From the NCBI GenBank assembly GCA_008638205.1, contig VTPO01000010.1:1-58888 (forward strand): a stretch of 58,888 bases of DNA. Reading direction: 5' to 3'. Within the stretch, counting starts at the first letter, position 1. Each line of letters begins with the position of its first letter. Made by a program: the position numbers and the translations under genes. The notes beneath the pieces were generated by a model. The model had not been told where the DNA came from. It was given only the letters and a program-made list of their open reading frames with translations, and searched no databases. This stretch comes from Pelagibacteraceae bacterium. Its GTDB lineage: Bacteria; Pseudomonadota; Alphaproteobacteria; Pelagibacterales; Pelagibacteraceae. Positions 25,623 to 36,914 of this stretch are shown here, piece by piece.

Positions 25623-27158
25623 TTAGCTTTCGAATTTATTTTTGAAATTTTCTATAAAAGATTTTAATTTAGTTTCATTAGATTCATCTAATTTTCCTGT
25701 TTTATTTATATTTTCTAATATATCAGGAGAATCAGATTTTATTTGACTTAGCAAACCACTTTCAAAATCTTTAATTTTTGAAGTCTCGATATTATCCAAA
25801 TACCCTCTAACACCACAGAAAATAGAAATAACCTGCTCTTCAACTTTTAGTGGTGAGTATTGTCCTTGTTTTAAAAGTTCAGTTAACTTAGCTCCTCTGT
25901 TTAATAGCTGTTGAGTAGAGGCATCTAAATCAGAACCAAACTGTGCAAATGCTGCCATTTCTCTATATTGAGCTAGCTCTAATTTGATAGACCCTGCAAC
26001 TTGCTTCATTGCTTTAATTTGTGCTGAAGATCCAACCCGGGATACAGAAATTCCAACATTTACTGCTGGTCTAACACCTTTAAAAAATAACTCGGTTTCT
26101 AAAAATATTTGTCCATCAGTAATTGAAATAACATTTGTAGGAATATAAGCCGAAACGTCACTTGCTTGCGTTTCAATGATCGGCAAGGCTGTAAGAGATC
26201 CACCACCCTGATCCTCACTTAGTTTTGCTGCTCTTTCCAATAGTCTACTATGTAAATAAAATACATCCCCTGGAAAAGCTTCACGTCCCGGAGGTCTTCT
26301 TAATAACAAAGACATTTGTCTATAAGCTACAGCTTGTTTTGAAAGGTCATCATACACAATCAGCCCATGCATCCCATTATCTCGAAAATATTCTCCCATT
26401 GTACAACCTATGTATGGTGCCAAAAATTGAAGTGGTGCAGGATCTGAGGCAGTTGCAGCTACAACGATGGTGTATTCCAAAGCTCCTGTTTCTTCCAAAG
26501 TTTTTACTATTTGAGCTACTGTTGATCTTTTTTGCCCAATAGCAACGTAAATACAATAAAGTTTTTTAGACTCATCGTCGGATTTGTTTATTTCTTTTTG
26601 GTTTATAATTGTATCAATTGCAATAGCAGTTTTTCCTGTTTGTCTGTCTCCAATAATCAGCTCTCTTTGTCCTCTTCCAATTGGAATTAAACTATCAATT
26701 GCCTTAAGACCAGTCTGCATAGGCTCATGAACTGATTTTCTTGCAATAATTCCTGGAGCCTTAACATCTACCCTTCTTCTTTCAGACTTGGGATCAATTG
26801 GACCTTTTCCATCTATAGGATTTCCTAATCCATCTACAACTCTTCCTAAAAGTGATTTTCCAACTGCAACATCAACAATCTTTCCGGTTCTTTTAACAAT
26901 ATCTCCTTCTTTAATTTTAGAATCATCTCCAAAAATAACCACCCCAACATTGTCATTTTCTAAATTTAAGGCCATACCTTTAGTGCCTTCAGAGAATTCT
27001 ACCATTTCTCCAGCTTCCACATTATCTAACCCAAAAATTCTTGCAATTCCGTCTCCAACTGAAAGAACTTGTCCTACCTCAGAAACTTCCGTTTCTGATC
27101 CAAAGTTTTCAATTTGCTCTTTAATTACTTTTGTTACTTCTGAAGGGTTTATGTCCAT
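25623..27158 (-). CDS. atpA: F1 ATP synthase alpha subunit
   Basis: The 511-residue non-catalytic nucleotide-binding subunit has the P-loop GDRQTGKT (170-177), the [13 protein letters not shown] motif, and the signature [17 protein letters not shown] near 370. It starts 9 bp after atpH with a TAGGAG ribosome-binding site. Only F1 genes are here; Fo genes must lie elsewhere, as is normal for alphaproteobacteria. Confidence 0.98.
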   Translation of the reverse strand: MDINPSEVTKVIKEQIENFGSETEVSEVGQVLSVGDGIARIFGLDNVEAGEMVEFSEGTKGMALNLENDNVGVVIFGDDSKIKEGDIVKRTGKIVDVAVGKSLLGRVVDGLGNPIDGKGPIDPKSERRRVDVKAPGIIARKSVHEPMQTGLKAIDSLIPIGRGQRELIIGDRQTGKTAIAIDTIINQKEINKSDDESKKLYCIYVAIGQKRSTVAQIVKTLEETGALEYTIVVAATASDPAPLQFLAPYIGCTMGEYFRDNGMHGLIVYDDLSKQAVAYRQMSLLLRRPPGREAFPGDVFYLHSRLLERAAKLSEDQGGGSLTALPIIETQASDVSAYIPTNVISITDGQIFLETELFFKGVRPAVNVGISVSRVGSSAQIKAMKQVAGSIKLELAQYREMAAFAQFGSDLDASTQQLLNRGAKLTELLKQGQYSPLKVEEQVISIFCGVRGYLDNIETSKIKDFESGLLSQIKSDSPDILENINKTGKLDESNETKLKSFIENFKNKFES

Positions 27159-27167
27159 TATTTTCTC

Positions 27168-27716
27168 CTAAATATTGTTTAAAATTCTGTTAAATTTGCT
27201 TTTTGCTGAACTGTCTATCATTTTACTACCCACTTTTAATATTGACCCTGAAATTAGGCTTGGATCAATTATAAAATTCAATTTCATATCTTTTTTATAT
27301 ATTAAGGAAAGATCTCTTTTGATATCATTTTTCCTATCTTCAGAAATTTCATTAGCCACAATTAACTCCGCGGATATCTCTCCCTTGCTAATAGATAGGA
27401 TTGAAAAAAAATCTTTTACTATTCTCTCTAAATAAAAGAAACGACCTTTTTCATTTATTAGCTTAAGAAAATTAGTAAAATAACTGTTAAAATTTAATTT
27501 ACTTGATAGGTTTTCAATGATTTTAAGCCTAGTATTTTTTTGAATAGTAGGATTGGTAACAAATTTTACAAAATCTTTAGAATCGCTAAATAAAGAATAA
27601 ATCTGTAAAAAATTTTTTTCAACCTCATTCATTATTTTTTTCTCATTAGCCAATTGAAATATAGATTTTGCATATCTACCTGTTACGTTTGAAAATGAGT
27701 TAGCTTGATTTTCCAA
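27168..27716 (-). CDS. atpH: F1 ATP synthase delta subunit
   Basis: The 182-residue peripheral-stalk subunit begins with the N-terminal motif TGRYAKSIFQLA and ends with the C-terminal IDPSLISGSILKVGSKMIDSS-type segment. The start codon is TTG at 27716, supported by AAGGA about 7 nt upstream and by the absence of an ATG before the conserved N-terminus. It heads atpHAGDC. A 79-bp gap to priA contains an inverted repeat. Confidence 0.93.
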   Translation of the reverse strand: MENQANSFSNVTGRYAKSIFQLANEKKIMNEVEKNFLQIYSLFSDSKDFVKFVTNPTIQKNTRLKIIENLSSKLNFNSYFTNFLKLINEKGRFFYLERIVKDFFSILSISKGEISAELIVANEISEDRKNDIKRDLSLIYKKDMKLNFIIDPSLISGSILKVGSKMIDSSAKSKFNRILNNI

Positions 27717-27754
27717 GATTATCCTTAATTAATGCTGCGTTCGTAACACAATGA

Positions 27755-27780
27755 AAAATATCGATCAAGTGTGATATTTT
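27755..27780 (-). terminator. Possible weak terminator or operator between priA and atpH
   Basis: AAAATATC and GATATTTT (27755-27762 and 27773-27780 on either strand) form a perfect 8-bp stem with a 10-nt loop, followed on the minus strand by further T residues. It is downstream of priA and upstream of atpH on the same strand. The stem is A/T-rich, so a regulatory inverted repeat is as likely as a terminator. Confidence 0.35.
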
Positions 27781-27795
27781 GGCTAATTATGCAAC

Positions 27796-29769
27796 TTAAA
27801 GGAAGCTGACAGGATCTACATCAACTTCAAGTTTTATATTTTTGCTGATAATGTTCATATCAAGCCAATTTTTAATAAATTTCTGAGGAAACAGCGAAAC
27901 ATCGTATTTAAGCAATAATCGCATTCTATATTTGCCACGAATTTTAAATATTGGGGCTGTTACTGGCCCGTAAATTTTTATTTTTTCTTGCAATAAAAAA
28001 GATTGCTTTAGTTTCTTAGATATCTTTTCTACCTCAAACTGATTGGCTCCGGATACAATTATAGAGACAAGTTTTGAAAATGGAGGCAAGTAAGCCCGTT
28101 CTCTAAATAGGAGCTCTTCTTCGTAAAACACTTTGGTATCACTGTTAGACAGGGAGTGGAGAATTTTATTACTAGGATCGTTAGTTTGTAGAAAAACTTT
28201 AGCTTTATTTTCTTCTCTACCTGCCCTTCCAGACAACTGTTGTAATAACTGAAAATTTTTTTCAGAAGCTCTTATATCACTACCTAAGAAATTGGTATCA
28301 GAATTAATAACAACTATATAATTCAAGCTCGGAAAGTGAAATCCTTTAGAAATTAGTTGAGTACCTACCAAAATTGGAATCTTATTTTTTTCTATATCAT
28401 TAATAATCTGTTCTGAATTTTTGTTATTATTTATAGAGTCAGAGGAAAAAATTTGTATTTTTATTTCAGGGAAAATTAACTGAACTTCCTCAAATACTTT
28501 TTCAATTCCAAGACCATAAAAAGTAAATTCACAATCTTTATTATTAGTGCACTTCTGGTTTAAACTTGTTTTGTAATCACAGTAATGACATATCGCTTTT
28601 TTAGAAGTTTGATGAAAAACTAGTCCTATTGAACAATTCGGGCAAACTAATCTTTTTTTACACTCATAACACATGATATATGTAGAATGCCCTCTTCTAT
28701 TTAAAAAAAATAACACTTGTTGTTTTTCTTTAATAATTTTTTTTAATTTTGGAATAAGTTGATTGGAAATAAATTTTCCTTTATCAGCAGGAGTATGTAC
28801 CAAATCAACTATTTCAATATTAGGTAATGAAATATTTTTATATCGCTCTGTTAAACTTACGTAGAAATATTTTTTATTTTTGCTATTATAATAACTTTCA
28901 ATAGAGGGGGTAGCTGAAACAAGCAAGATAGGAAATTTTTCAATTGAAGCTCTTAAGATTGACATGTCTCTAGCATTATATGAAACTCCTTCCTCCTGCT
29001 TGTAGGAAGAATCATGTTCCTCATCAATCACAATTAATTTTAAATTTTGAAAAGGTAAAAAAATAGATGATCTGGCTCCCAATACTAATTTAATTTTATT
29101 TTCAGATACACCTTTCCAAATATTTTTTTTCTTTTTTTCACTTATGCTTGAGTGCCAAAGTGCGGGCTCTGCTGCAAAATAGTCCTTAAACCGATCGGCT
29201 ATTTGCTTCGTTAGTGCAATTTCTGGCAATAATACTAAGACTTGCTTGTTTTTCTTAAGCGCCTCCTTAATAATCTCAAAGTAAATTAAGGTTTTTCCGG
29301 ACCCTGTAACACCATGAATAAGGGTAGTTGAATAGCTTGAAAAGTTTATATTTTGAGAGACTTCCTGATATGATTTTGTTTGAAGAGCACTTAAATTATT
29401 TTTTTTAAATCTTTGAATTTTATATTCATTATAATCGCCACTAACTTTATTTTTTAATATCGCATCTAAACCTTTTTCATATAAAAAAAGCTTAAGGGTC
29501 ATTCCCAGGCTAGAAATATTGTACTGGGAAAACTTATTAATAAAATTAATATTGTTTTTAGTTAATTTGGGAAAGTTAATTTTTTTGATAATTTTTTTAA
29601 GCTTTATTTTTTTAGGGGCAGGAACATTCTTTTCCCAGACAATCCCTACAATTTCTTTATTCCGAAAAGGGACCAAAACATAATCCCCCTGTTCAAGATT
29701 TAATGAAATATCACATAAGTAAGTAAATGCTTGATCAAACTTAATTGGTAATAAAATGTTAATATTCAT
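27796..29769 (-). CDS. priA: Primosomal protein N' / replication-restart helicase PriA
   Basis: The 657-residue superfamily 2 helicase loads DnaB at stalled forks. The 3'-DNA-binding domain is at about 1-100, the Walker A motif GVTGSGKT at about 154, the DEEH box at about 249, and zinc cysteines occur in MCYECKKRLVCPNCSIGL and ICHYCDYKT. The QLSGRAGRE motif VI is near 500. It is about 70 residues shorter than the E. coli protein but complete in domain order. It lies between the divergent transaldolase and atpH. Confidence 0.95.
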   Translation of the reverse strand: MNINILLPIKFDQAFTYLCDISLNLEQGDYVLVPFRNKEIVGIVWEKNVPAPKKIKLKKIIKKINFPKLTKNNINFINKFSQYNISSLGMTLKLFLYEKGLDAILKNKVSGDYNEYKIQRFKKNNLSALQTKSYQEVSQNINFSSYSTTLIHGVTGSGKTLIYFEIIKEALKKNKQVLVLLPEIALTKQIADRFKDYFAAEPALWHSSISEKKKKNIWKGVSENKIKLVLGARSSIFLPFQNLKLIVIDEEHDSSYKQEEGVSYNARDMSILRASIEKFPILLVSATPSIESYYNSKNKKYFYVSLTERYKNISLPNIEIVDLVHTPADKGKFISNQLIPKLKKIIKEKQQVLFFLNRRGHSTYIMCYECKKRLVCPNCSIGLVFHQTSKKAICHYCDYKTSLNQKCTNNKDCEFTFYGLGIEKVFEEVQLIFPEIKIQIFSSDSINNNKNSEQIINDIEKNKIPILVGTQLISKGFHFPSLNYIVVINSDTNFLGSDIRASEKNFQLLQQLSGRAGREENKAKVFLQTNDPSNKILHSLSNSDTKVFYEEELLFRERAYLPPFSKLVSIIVSGANQFEVEKISKKLKQSFLLQEKIKIYGPVTAPIFKIRGKYRMRLLLKYDVSLFPQKFIKNWLDMNIISKNIKLEVDVDPVSFL

Positions 29770-29813
29770 ATAAAAATTGATTTATATCTTTTTAGATAAT
29801 AAGTTACAGTATT

Positions 29814-30467
29814 ATGAAAATTTTTTTAGATTCGTCTGATATAAGTGAAATAAAGCTTATAAATAAAAGTGGCCTCATAGACGGTATTACCACCAACCCT
29901 TCTTTACTTGCCAAACAAGAAGGAAATTTCAAAAAAATTTTAAAGACTATAGCTACCGAAGTTAAGGGACCAATTAGTGCGGAGGTAACTGCCACACACT
30001 CCAACAAAATGATTGAGGAGGCTAAAATACTTCAAAAGATTGCAAAGAATATTGTTATTAAAATTCCTTTGACTTTAGATGGATTGATCGCGTGCAAATA
30101 TTTAACTAGTAAAAAATTTAAAGTAAATGTCACTCTTTGCTTTTCACCATCTCAAGCATTACTTGCAGCAAAAGCAGGTGCAACTTTTATCTCTCCTTTT
30201 ATTGGAAGGTTAGATGATGTCGGAGAAAACGGAGTGCAACTGATCCAGGACATAAAAACTATTTACAAAAATTATAATTTAAAAACAGAAATTTTAGCAG
30301 CTTCTATTCGATCATTAGACCACGTACGACAAGTAATGCAAATTGGAGCTGATGTAATAACGATACCTCCCAAAATATTTGGGGATCTATACCGTCACGA
30401 ACTAACAGATAAAGGTTTAGAATCTTTTTTATCTGACTGGAAAAAAAGCGGAAAACAAATTAGTTAA
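29814..30467 (+). CDS. tal: Transaldolase / fructose-6-phosphate aldolase-type (short form)
   Basis: This is a 217-residue TIM barrel of the short transaldolase (TalC/FSA) family. The Schiff-base lysine is K83 in VIKIPLT; GITTNPSLL (24-32), NVTLCFSPSQALLAAKAGA and SPFIGRLDD are conserved. It transfers a dihydroxyacetone unit in the non-oxidative pentose phosphate pathway, or acts as an aldolase; sequence alone does not separate the two. Its position next to priA, with lpd convergent (4-bp overlap), is compact but not functionally telling. Confidence 0.88.
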   Translation: MKIFLDSSDISEIKLINKSGLIDGITTNPSLLAKQEGNFKKILKTIATEVKGPISAEVTATHSNKMIEEAKILQKIAKNIVIKIPLTLDGLIACKYLTSKKFKVNVTLCFSPSQALLAAKAGATFISPFIGRLDDVGENGVQLIQDIKTIYKNYNLKTEILAASIRSLDHVRQVMQIGADVITIPPKIFGDLYRHELTDKGLESFLSDWKKSGKQIS

Positions 30468-31861
30468 AAGTGTATAGCTCTTTTATCTACTGCTAGAGCC
30501 GCTTCTCTTACGGCCTCTGAAAGGGTTGGGTGGGCGTGGCACGTTCTAGCTATATCTTCTGCACTTGCTCCAAATTCCATTGCTAAAACTACTTCTGCAA
30601 TCATCGTACCAACATCTGGCCCTATCATGTGAACACCCAAAATTTTATCTGTGTTTTTATCAGCTAAAATTTTAATAAATCCATCTGCATCATTATTAAT
30701 TTTTGCTCGGGAATTTGCCATAAAAGGAAATTTTCCAACATTATATTCTATCCCGGATTCTTTTAGCTGTTCTTCTGTCTTTCCCACAGCTGCAACTTCT
30801 GGAGAGGTATAGACAACTCCGGGTATTGCATCATAGTTTACATGTCCATATTTACCTGAAATGAACTCAGCTACAGCCATACCCTCGTCTTCAGCTTTAT
30901 GCGCCAACATAGGACCTTCTATAACATCACCTATTGCAAACACATTGTCTACATTCGTTTTAAGATTTTTTTCTACTAAAATTCTATTTTTTTGATCTTT
31001 TTTAATTCCTACAGCTTCCAAATTTAAACCATCCGTATTCGGTTTTCTACCGACAGACATTAAGACAACATCGCTTGTCATTTCTAATGCTTCTCCGTTA
31101 TGCTCAACTGAAACTGTCACTCCACTTGAATTTTTTTTCACATCCAATACTTTGGTTGATAAGTGAAATTTCATTCCTTGTTTTTTTAAAATTTTTAAAA
31201 AATTATCGCTGACCTCTCTATCCATACCTGCTGCAATGTGATCCATGTACTCAATAACTTCTACTTCCGAACCTAATCTTAACCATACTGAACCCATTTC
31301 TAGACCAATATAACCTCCTCCAATAATAATTAGTTTTTTGGGAACTTGCTTTAAAGACAAGGCACCTGTCGAGGATACAATTGAACTTTCATCAATTTCT
31401 ATATTAGGCAAAGAAAGTACTGAGGAGCCTGTGGCAATCACAATATTCTTTGCTTTAATTTCTTGCGTTGAACCAGATGCGTCTTTGACGGTTAAAGTGT
31501 TTTTGTCTTTAAAGCTTCCATGTCCTTTTAAGTAAGTAACTTTGTTTTTTTTAAATAAAAATTCTACTCCCTTGGTTAGGCCATTAACTGATTTTGACTT
31601 GTGTCCCATCATTGTATCAAGATCCAAAGAGAGATCTCCAGTATTAATACCTATAGTTTTAAATTCATTTTTAGCTTTGTGATACATTTCGGAAGCATGT
31701 AACAATGACTTTGAAGGAATACATCCAACATTCAAACAGGTACCTCCCAAAGCTCCACGCGATTCTATACAAGCTGTTTTATTTCCAAGTTGTGCAGATC
31801 TTATAGCGCAAACATACCCTCCGGGACCTCCACCAATAACTACAACATCAAATTCTTCCAT
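30464..31861 (-). CDS. lpd: Dihydrolipoamide dehydrogenase (E3)
   Basis: The 465-residue flavoprotein reoxidises lipoamide on the E2 subunit with NAD. The FAD motif VIGGGPGGY (8-16), redox disulfide C42-x4-C47 in GGTCLNVGCIPSK, NAD-binding GGGYIGLE near 180, and catalytic H444/E449 in the C-terminal interface domain are present. It follows sucB after 6 bp, so it most likely serves 2-oxoglutarate dehydrogenase and may also serve other complexes. Confidence 0.97.
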   Translation of the reverse strand: MEEFDVVVIGGGPGGYVCAIRSAQLGNKTACIESRGALGGTCLNVGCIPSKSLLHASEMYHKAKNEFKTIGINTGDLSLDLDTMMGHKSKSVNGLTKGVEFLFKKNKVTYLKGHGSFKDKNTLTVKDASGSTQEIKAKNIVIATGSSVLSLPNIEIDESSIVSSTGALSLKQVPKKLIIIGGGYIGLEMGSVWLRLGSEVEVIEYMDHIAAGMDREVSDNFLKILKKQGMKFHLSTKVLDVKKNSSGVTVSVEHNGEALEMTSDVVLMSVGRKPNTDGLNLEAVGIKKDQKNRILVEKNLKTNVDNVFAIGDVIEGPMLAHKAEDEGMAVAEFISGKYGHVNYDAIPGVVYTSPEVAAVGKTEEQLKESGIEYNVGKFPFMANSRAKINNDADGFIKILADKNTDKILGVHMIGPDVGTMIAEVVLAMEFGASAEDIARTCHAHPTLSEAVREAALAVDKRAIHF

Positions 31862-31867
31862 ATCAAT

Positions 31868-33073
31868 TTATAAGTTTAAAAATAATCTTCTAGGATCTTC
31901 TAATATTTCTTTTACTCTTACTAAAAAAGATACCGCCTCTTTACCATCGATAATTCTATGGTCATATGAAAGAGCAAGATACATAATGGGTCTAATTTCA
32001 ATTTTTCCATTTATTACTACTGCCCTTTGTACGATATTGTGCATACCCAAAACTCCAGATTGGGGAGGATTAATTATTGGAGTAGAAAGCATAGATCCAT
32101 ATATGCCTCCATTGGTGATGGTAAATGTTCCGCCTTGTAATTCCTCAATCGACAATTGGTTGTTTTTAGCCCTTGTACCAAGGGTAATAATTTCTTTTTC
32201 AATTTCAGCAAATGAAAGTTCATCTGCATTACCTAAAACAGGCACGACCAGACCCTTATCTGTACCTACTGCAACTCCAATGTTATAATAGTTTTTATAA
32301 ACAATTTCTTCTCCCTGAACCTCGGCATTTACCGAAGGATACGTTTGCAAAGCATTAACGCATGCTTTTACAAAAAAAGACATAAAACCAAGTTTGGTTC
32401 CATATCTTTTTTCAAACTCTTCTTTGTTATCTTTTCTGATTTGAATAATCATGGACATGTCAATTTCATTAAAGGTAGTTAAAATTGCTGCATTATTCTG
32501 GGCTTCCTTCAATCTTTTTGCAATTGTCGATCTAAGACGAGTCATCTTAACTCTTTCCTCTTCTCCGATTTCAATCTTTTTTGTGTTTGGTGCAGGACTA
32601 AATCCCATAAGACCTACCAAATCACCTTTTAAAATTCTTCCATCTTTTCCTGTTCCATCAACGCTTTCTACATTAATGTTTTTTTCATTAATTATACGTT
32701 TTACAGATGGGGATAATTCTTTCTTTTTATTTTGATTGTTTATTTTTTTTTCAGAAATATTTTCTTCTTTTTTAATTTCGACTACTTTCGTTTCTTGTTT
32801 ATCTTGCTTCTCTTCTTTCTTTTTGGAGGGTGAGGATGAAGTATCTATGGAACCAAGATGTGCACCTACCTCAACTGTAGCTCCATCATTAGCAATAATT
32901 TCTGATAAAATTCCAGATTTTGGAGCTGTAACATCAATGCTTACTTTGTCCGTTTCTAAAGAGACAATCTCCTCGTCTTCTTGAATACTGTCGCCTACTT
33001 TTTTCAACCACTTTGCAACAGTTGCTTCGGTTAAAGATTCTCCTAATGTGGGTACGGTAATTTTATCAGCCAT
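31868..33073 (-). CDS. sucB: 2-oxoglutarate dehydrogenase E2, dihydrolipoyl succinyltransferase
   Basis: The protein has 401 residues. One lipoyl domain carries K43 in [11 protein letters not shown] charged Lys/Glu linker at about 85-120, a peripheral-subunit-binding domain ([13 protein letters not shown]) and the catalytic core with HRIIDG (H372, D376) follow. The single lipoyl domain and core motif favour the succinyl- over the acetyl-transferase. It overlaps sucA by 8 bp. Confidence 0.96.
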   Translation of the reverse strand: MADKITVPTLGESLTEATVAKWLKKVGDSIQEDEEIVSLETDKVSIDVTAPKSGILSEIIANDGATVEVGAHLGSIDTSSSPSKKKEEKQDKQETKVVEIKKEENISEKKINNQNKKKELSPSVKRIINEKNINVESVDGTGKDGRILKGDLVGLMGFSPAPNTKKIEIGEEERVKMTRLRSTIAKRLKEAQNNAAILTTFNEIDMSMIIQIRKDNKEEFEKRYGTKLGFMSFFVKACVNALQTYPSVNAEVQGEEIVYKNYYNIGVAVGTDKGLVVPVLGNADELSFAEIEKEIITLGTRAKNNQLSIEELQGGTFTITNGGIYGSMLSTPIINPPQSGVLGMHNIVQRAVVINGKIEIRPIMYLALSYDHRIIDGKEAVSFLVRVKEILEDPRRLFLNL

Positions 33074-36017
33074 TTATAGTTAACGCTTTTGTAACAATTT
33101 CCTGTTGTTGGGCAACATGTTTTTTTAAATACCCGGTTGCTGTTGAGGCCATTGGACTTCTACCAATATACTTTATGTTTTTTGCTTTTGATTTAATGTG
33201 ATTTAATGTCCAATTTATATATCTTTCAACTGTATTCCAACACCCCATATTTTGTGGCTCTTCCTGACACCAAATATATTCCTCTGCATTTACAAACCTT
33301 TTTATAAGCTTAGCTAAAGTTTTTGCAGGAAAAGGATATATTTGTTCAATCCTAACAAGTTGCACTCTTTTTTCTTTAATTTCTTGTCTTTTTTCCAAAA
33401 GATCAAAATAAACTTTACCGGAACAAATTACAATTCTCTTAATTTCTTTGTCTGGAGCTAGTTTAATTAACTTATACTGAGGATCCTCTGCATGATCTGG
33501 CAATACCCTATGAAAAGAATTGTTGTTTGAAAAATCTTCTATTTCTGAAACACATTTTTTATGTCTTAATAAAGACTTTGGAGTAAAAACAATCAGTGGT
33601 TTTCTAAATGATCTATGAATTTGTCTTCTCAAAACATGAAAATAATTTGCTGGTGTTGTACAATTAACCACTTGTAAATTTTCTTGAGCGCAAGCTTGAA
33701 GGTATCTTTCAATTCTTGCTGAGGAATGTTCTGGGCCTTGACCTTCATAACCGTGGGGCAACAACATAATTAGCCCACTTGCCCGTGTCCATTTTTTCTC
33801 TCCAGAACTTATAAATTGATCAAATATAATTTGAGCTCCATTTGCAAAGTCTCCAAATTGAGCTTCCCATGCTACTAAAGTATTAGGTTCCACTAATGAA
33901 TACCCATATTCGAATCCCAAAACTCCCATTTCAGAAAGTAAACTATCCACGATTTCTACATTGGCTTGCTTTTTACTTAGGCTTTTTAATGGAAAGTATT
34001 TTTCACCTGTTTTTTGATCCGTAAGCCCGGCATGTCTTTGGCTAAAAGTGCCTCGCACAGAATCTTGTCCGACTAATCTTATGGGATAACCCTCTTCTGC
34101 CAATGTTGCAAAGGCTAAGCTTTCGGCTGTGCTCCAGTCAAAACCTTTTCCACTTTCAAACATTTTTTTCTTTGCTTCAAAAATTCTACTGATAGTAGGA
34201 TGGGCATTAAAATTATTAGGAAGTGAAGTAAGCTTTGTTCCAATTTTTTTAATTATCTTTTTGTCTACTGCTGTCGTCCCTCTTCTGTCTGATCCTTTTT
34301 CAGTAGAAAATTTAGACCAACTTCCAGTGAACCAATCCTGTTCATTGGAAATATATTTTTTAGAATCTTCAAACTCTTTATCTAATTTTTTTTTGTAATC
34401 AGATTTTTGTTTTTCAATTTCTTCTTTGGTAAACAATCCTTCTTCAACTAGTTGTTTTGAGTAAACAGTCAAAATAGAAGGGTGATTTTTAATTTTTTGG
34501 TACATTAAAGGCTGTGTAAATGAAGGCTCATCTCCCTCATTGTGACCAAACCTTCGGTAACAAAAAATATCTATTACAACATCTCTTTTAAACTTTTGCC
34601 TATACTCGGTCGCAACCTTTGTTGCATAAACAACTGCTTCTACATCGTCTCCATTTACGTGAAAGATAGGAGCTTGAACCATCTTTGCTACCTCAGACGG
34701 GTAGGGTGAAGATCTCGCAAAAGAAGGTATGGTGGTAAATCCTATCTGATTATTAACAATAATATGTATAGTTCCACCTATATTATGACCAGGAACACCT
34801 GACATGGCAAAACATTCCGCAACTACTCCCTGCCCAGCAAAAGCTGCATCTCCATGGAGTAATATTGGAATCACTTTATCTCTTTTTGTGTCTTTGTGAA
34901 AAAATTGCTTAGCTCTAGTTTGTCCTAACACAACAGGATTAACTGCTTCTAAGTGGGAAGGGTTAGCAGTCAAACTAACGTGCACTGAGTTACCATCAAA
35001 TTCTCTGTCTGCAGATGCTCCTAGGTGATATTTTACATCTCCAGAAACTCCGCCCTCGGCAGGTCCTGGCTCTCCTGCAAATTCTTTAAATATTTTTTTT
35101 AAAGGTTTTTGTATTACGTTGGTTAAAATATTAAGTCTTCCTCTATGGGGCATTCCAATCTTAACCTCTTTTGCTCCTAGTGAACCACCTAATTTAATAA
35201 TCTGTTCCATTGCTGGTATTAAAGATTCACATCCATCTAATCCAAATCTTTTTGTACCTACATACTTTGTGTGTAAATATTTTTCGAAACCTTCTGCTTC
35301 TAATACTCGATTTAACATGGCTTTTTTTCCTTCTGTAGTAAAAGAAATTTCTTTTTCTTTTCCTTCAATTCTTTCTTGGACCCAGCTCTTTTCTTCTGGA
35401 TCTTCCATGTGCATAAATTCTATACCTACTTTAGAACAATAAGTTCTTTTTAAGATCTCTAAAATTTCATCTACCGTTGCATATTTAAGTCCAAGAACAT
35501 TATCTAAAAATATTTTTTTATTTCTATCTTTTTTTGTAAATCCATATGTTTCTGGGTTTAATTCTGGATGATCTTTGTTTTCAAACAATTTAAGAGGATC
35601 TAAATCTGCAATCAAATGACCTCTAATTCTAAAGGCTCTAATCATCATAATTGCTCTTACCGAGTCTTTAGTTGCTGTTTCTACATCTTCGGCAGATTCT
35701 TTTTTGATAGCTTTTGGGGATTCTTTAACAATTTCATTCTGCATGTCCAAAACATTATTTTTTGGTAAAAGTTTTTCATAAGAATCCAAATCTTCATTGT
35801 GCTTATTTTTTAATTTTTGAGGTGACCAAGAAGCACCCTCTGTTTCTTTTTGAATTAATTCTTTATTTTCTGCCAAACCAGAAAAAAAATCTCTCCAACT
35901 TTCCTGAATAGATTGTGGATCTTTTGCATATTTTTCATATAGCTCATCTATATAAGACGAATTCATGCCAGATAAGAAAGATGTGGTTTGGAATATTTTG
36001 TTTTTAGAAGATGACAT
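33066..36017 (-). CDS. sucA: 2-oxoglutarate dehydrogenase E1 component
   Basis: The 983-residue thiamine-diphosphate enzyme decarboxylates 2-oxoglutarate in the TCA cycle. The N-terminal E1-type motif [14 protein letters not shown], the [10 protein letters not shown] motif near 290, [10 protein letters not shown] (cofactor region), the central VRLVGQDS...FSQRH region, and the C-terminal [13 protein letters not shown] are all seen. Length is normal. It lies 19 bp after sucD in sucCDAB-lpd. Confidence 0.97.
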   Translation of the reverse strand: MSSSKNKIFQTTSFLSGMNSSYIDELYEKYAKDPQSIQESWRDFFSGLAENKELIQKETEGASWSPQKLKNKHNEDLDSYEKLLPKNNVLDMQNEIVKESPKAIKKESAEDVETATKDSVRAIMMIRAFRIRGHLIADLDPLKLFENKDHPELNPETYGFTKKDRNKKIFLDNVLGLKYATVDEILEILKRTYCSKVGIEFMHMEDPEEKSWVQERIEGKEKEISFTTEGKKAMLNRVLEAEGFEKYLHTKYVGTKRFGLDGCESLIPAMEQIIKLGGSLGAKEVKIGMPHRGRLNILTNVIQKPLKKIFKEFAGEPGPAEGGVSGDVKYHLGASADREFDGNSVHVSLTANPSHLEAVNPVVLGQTRAKQFFHKDTKRDKVIPILLHGDAAFAGQGVVAECFAMSGVPGHNIGGTIHIIVNNQIGFTTIPSFARSSPYPSEVAKMVQAPIFHVNGDDVEAVVYATKVATEYRQKFKRDVVIDIFCYRRFGHNEGDEPSFTQPLMYQKIKNHPSILTVYSKQLVEEGLFTKEEIEKQKSDYKKKLDKEFEDSKKYISNEQDWFTGSWSKFSTEKGSDRRGTTAVDKKIIKKIGTKLTSLPNNFNAHPTISRIFEAKKKMFESGKGFDWSTAESLAFATLAEEGYPIRLVGQDSVRGTFSQRHAGLTDQKTGEKYFPLKSLSKKQANVEIVDSLLSEMGVLGFEYGYSLVEPNTLVAWEAQFGDFANGAQIIFDQFISSGEKKWTRASGLIMLLPHGYEGQGPEHSSARIERYLQACAQENLQVVNCTTPANYFHVLRRQIHRSFRKPLIVFTPKSLLRHKKCVSEIEDFSNNNSFHRVLPDHAEDPQYKLIKLAPDKEIKRIVICSGKVYFDLLEKRQEIKEKRVQLVRIEQIYPFPAKTLAKLIKRFVNAEEYIWCQEEPQNMGCWNTVERYINWTLNHIKSKAKNIKYIGRSPMASTATGYLKKHVAQQQEIVTKALTING

Positions 36018-36036
36018 TTTGCATTCTAAATATATC

Positions 36037-36912
36037 TTAACCTTGCAATTTAGTCTTTAATGTTTTTCCAATATCGGCTGGTGAATCAGTAACAATAATT
36101 CCACAAGATTTCATTTTTTCTATTTTATCTTGTGCTCCACCTTTTCCGCCGGCAATAATAGCTCCTGCATGACCCATTCTTCTTCCTGGGGGTGCAGTTA
36201 ATCCTGCAATAAAACCAACTGTTGGCTTTTTAATCTTGGAATCTTTAATAAATTGAGCTGCTTGCTCTTCATCGTCTCCACCTATTTCACCAATCATGAT
36301 AATAGATTCTGTTTTTTCATCATTTAAAAATAGCTCCAAACAGTCTATAAAATTCGTTCCATTTACTGGATCTCCGCCTATGCCAATACATGTTGATTGT
36401 CCCAAACCAATTGCTGTCGTCTGGGCAACAGCTTCATATGTGAGAGTTCCAGATCGAGAAACAATTCCTACCGAACCTTTTTTATGTATGTGACCTGGCA
36501 TAATACCTATTTTACATTCTCCAGGAGTAATGATTCCTGGACAATTTGGACCTATTAATCTTGATTTTGATCCTTTTAGTTTTTCCTTAACTTTAATCAT
36601 GTCTAAGATTGGAATTCCTTCAGTAATACAAGCAATCAAAGGCATCTCACATTCAATGGCTTCTATGATGGCTGCAGCAGCAAATTTGGCTGGCACATAA
36701 ATCATTGTTGCATCAGCTTTGGTCTGGTTAACTGCCTCTTCTACTGTATTAAAAACTGGTTTTCCTAAATGGGTTTGTCCACCCTTATTAGGGGTAACAC
36801 CACCTACTAGATTAGTTCCGTATTCAATAGCCTGTTCTGAATGGAACGTACCGTGAGTACCTGTGAAACCTTGGCAGATAACTTTTGTATCTTTATTAAT
36901 TAGAACAGACAT
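36037..36912 (-). CDS. sucD: Succinyl-CoA ligase alpha subunit
   Basis: The 291-residue subunit has the CoA-binding Rossmann part ([12 protein letters not shown], about 13-24) and the active-site histidine H248 in [10 protein letters not shown], which is phosphorylated during catalysis. It pairs with sucC 2 bp upstream to make ATP or GTP from succinyl-CoA. Confidence 0.97.
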   Translation of the reverse strand: MSVLINKDTKVICQGFTGTHGTFHSEQAIEYGTNLVGGVTPNKGGQTHLGKPVFNTVEEAVNQTKADATMIYVPAKFAAAAIIEAIECEMPLIACITEGIPILDMIKVKEKLKGSKSRLIGPNCPGIITPGECKIGIMPGHIHKKGSVGIVSRSGTLTYEAVAQTTAIGLGQSTCIGIGGDPVNGTNFIDCLELFLNDEKTESIIMIGEIGGDDEEQAAQFIKDSKIKKPTVGFIAGLTAPPGRRMGHAGAIIAGGKGGAQDKIEKMKSCGIIVTDSPADIGKTLKTKLQG

Positions 36913-36914
36913 AT

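Noticed and set aside
26788-27171. Ser/Pro-rich open frame antisense to atpA
   Set aside because: The composition is what the complement of atpA codons gives; no independent evidence.
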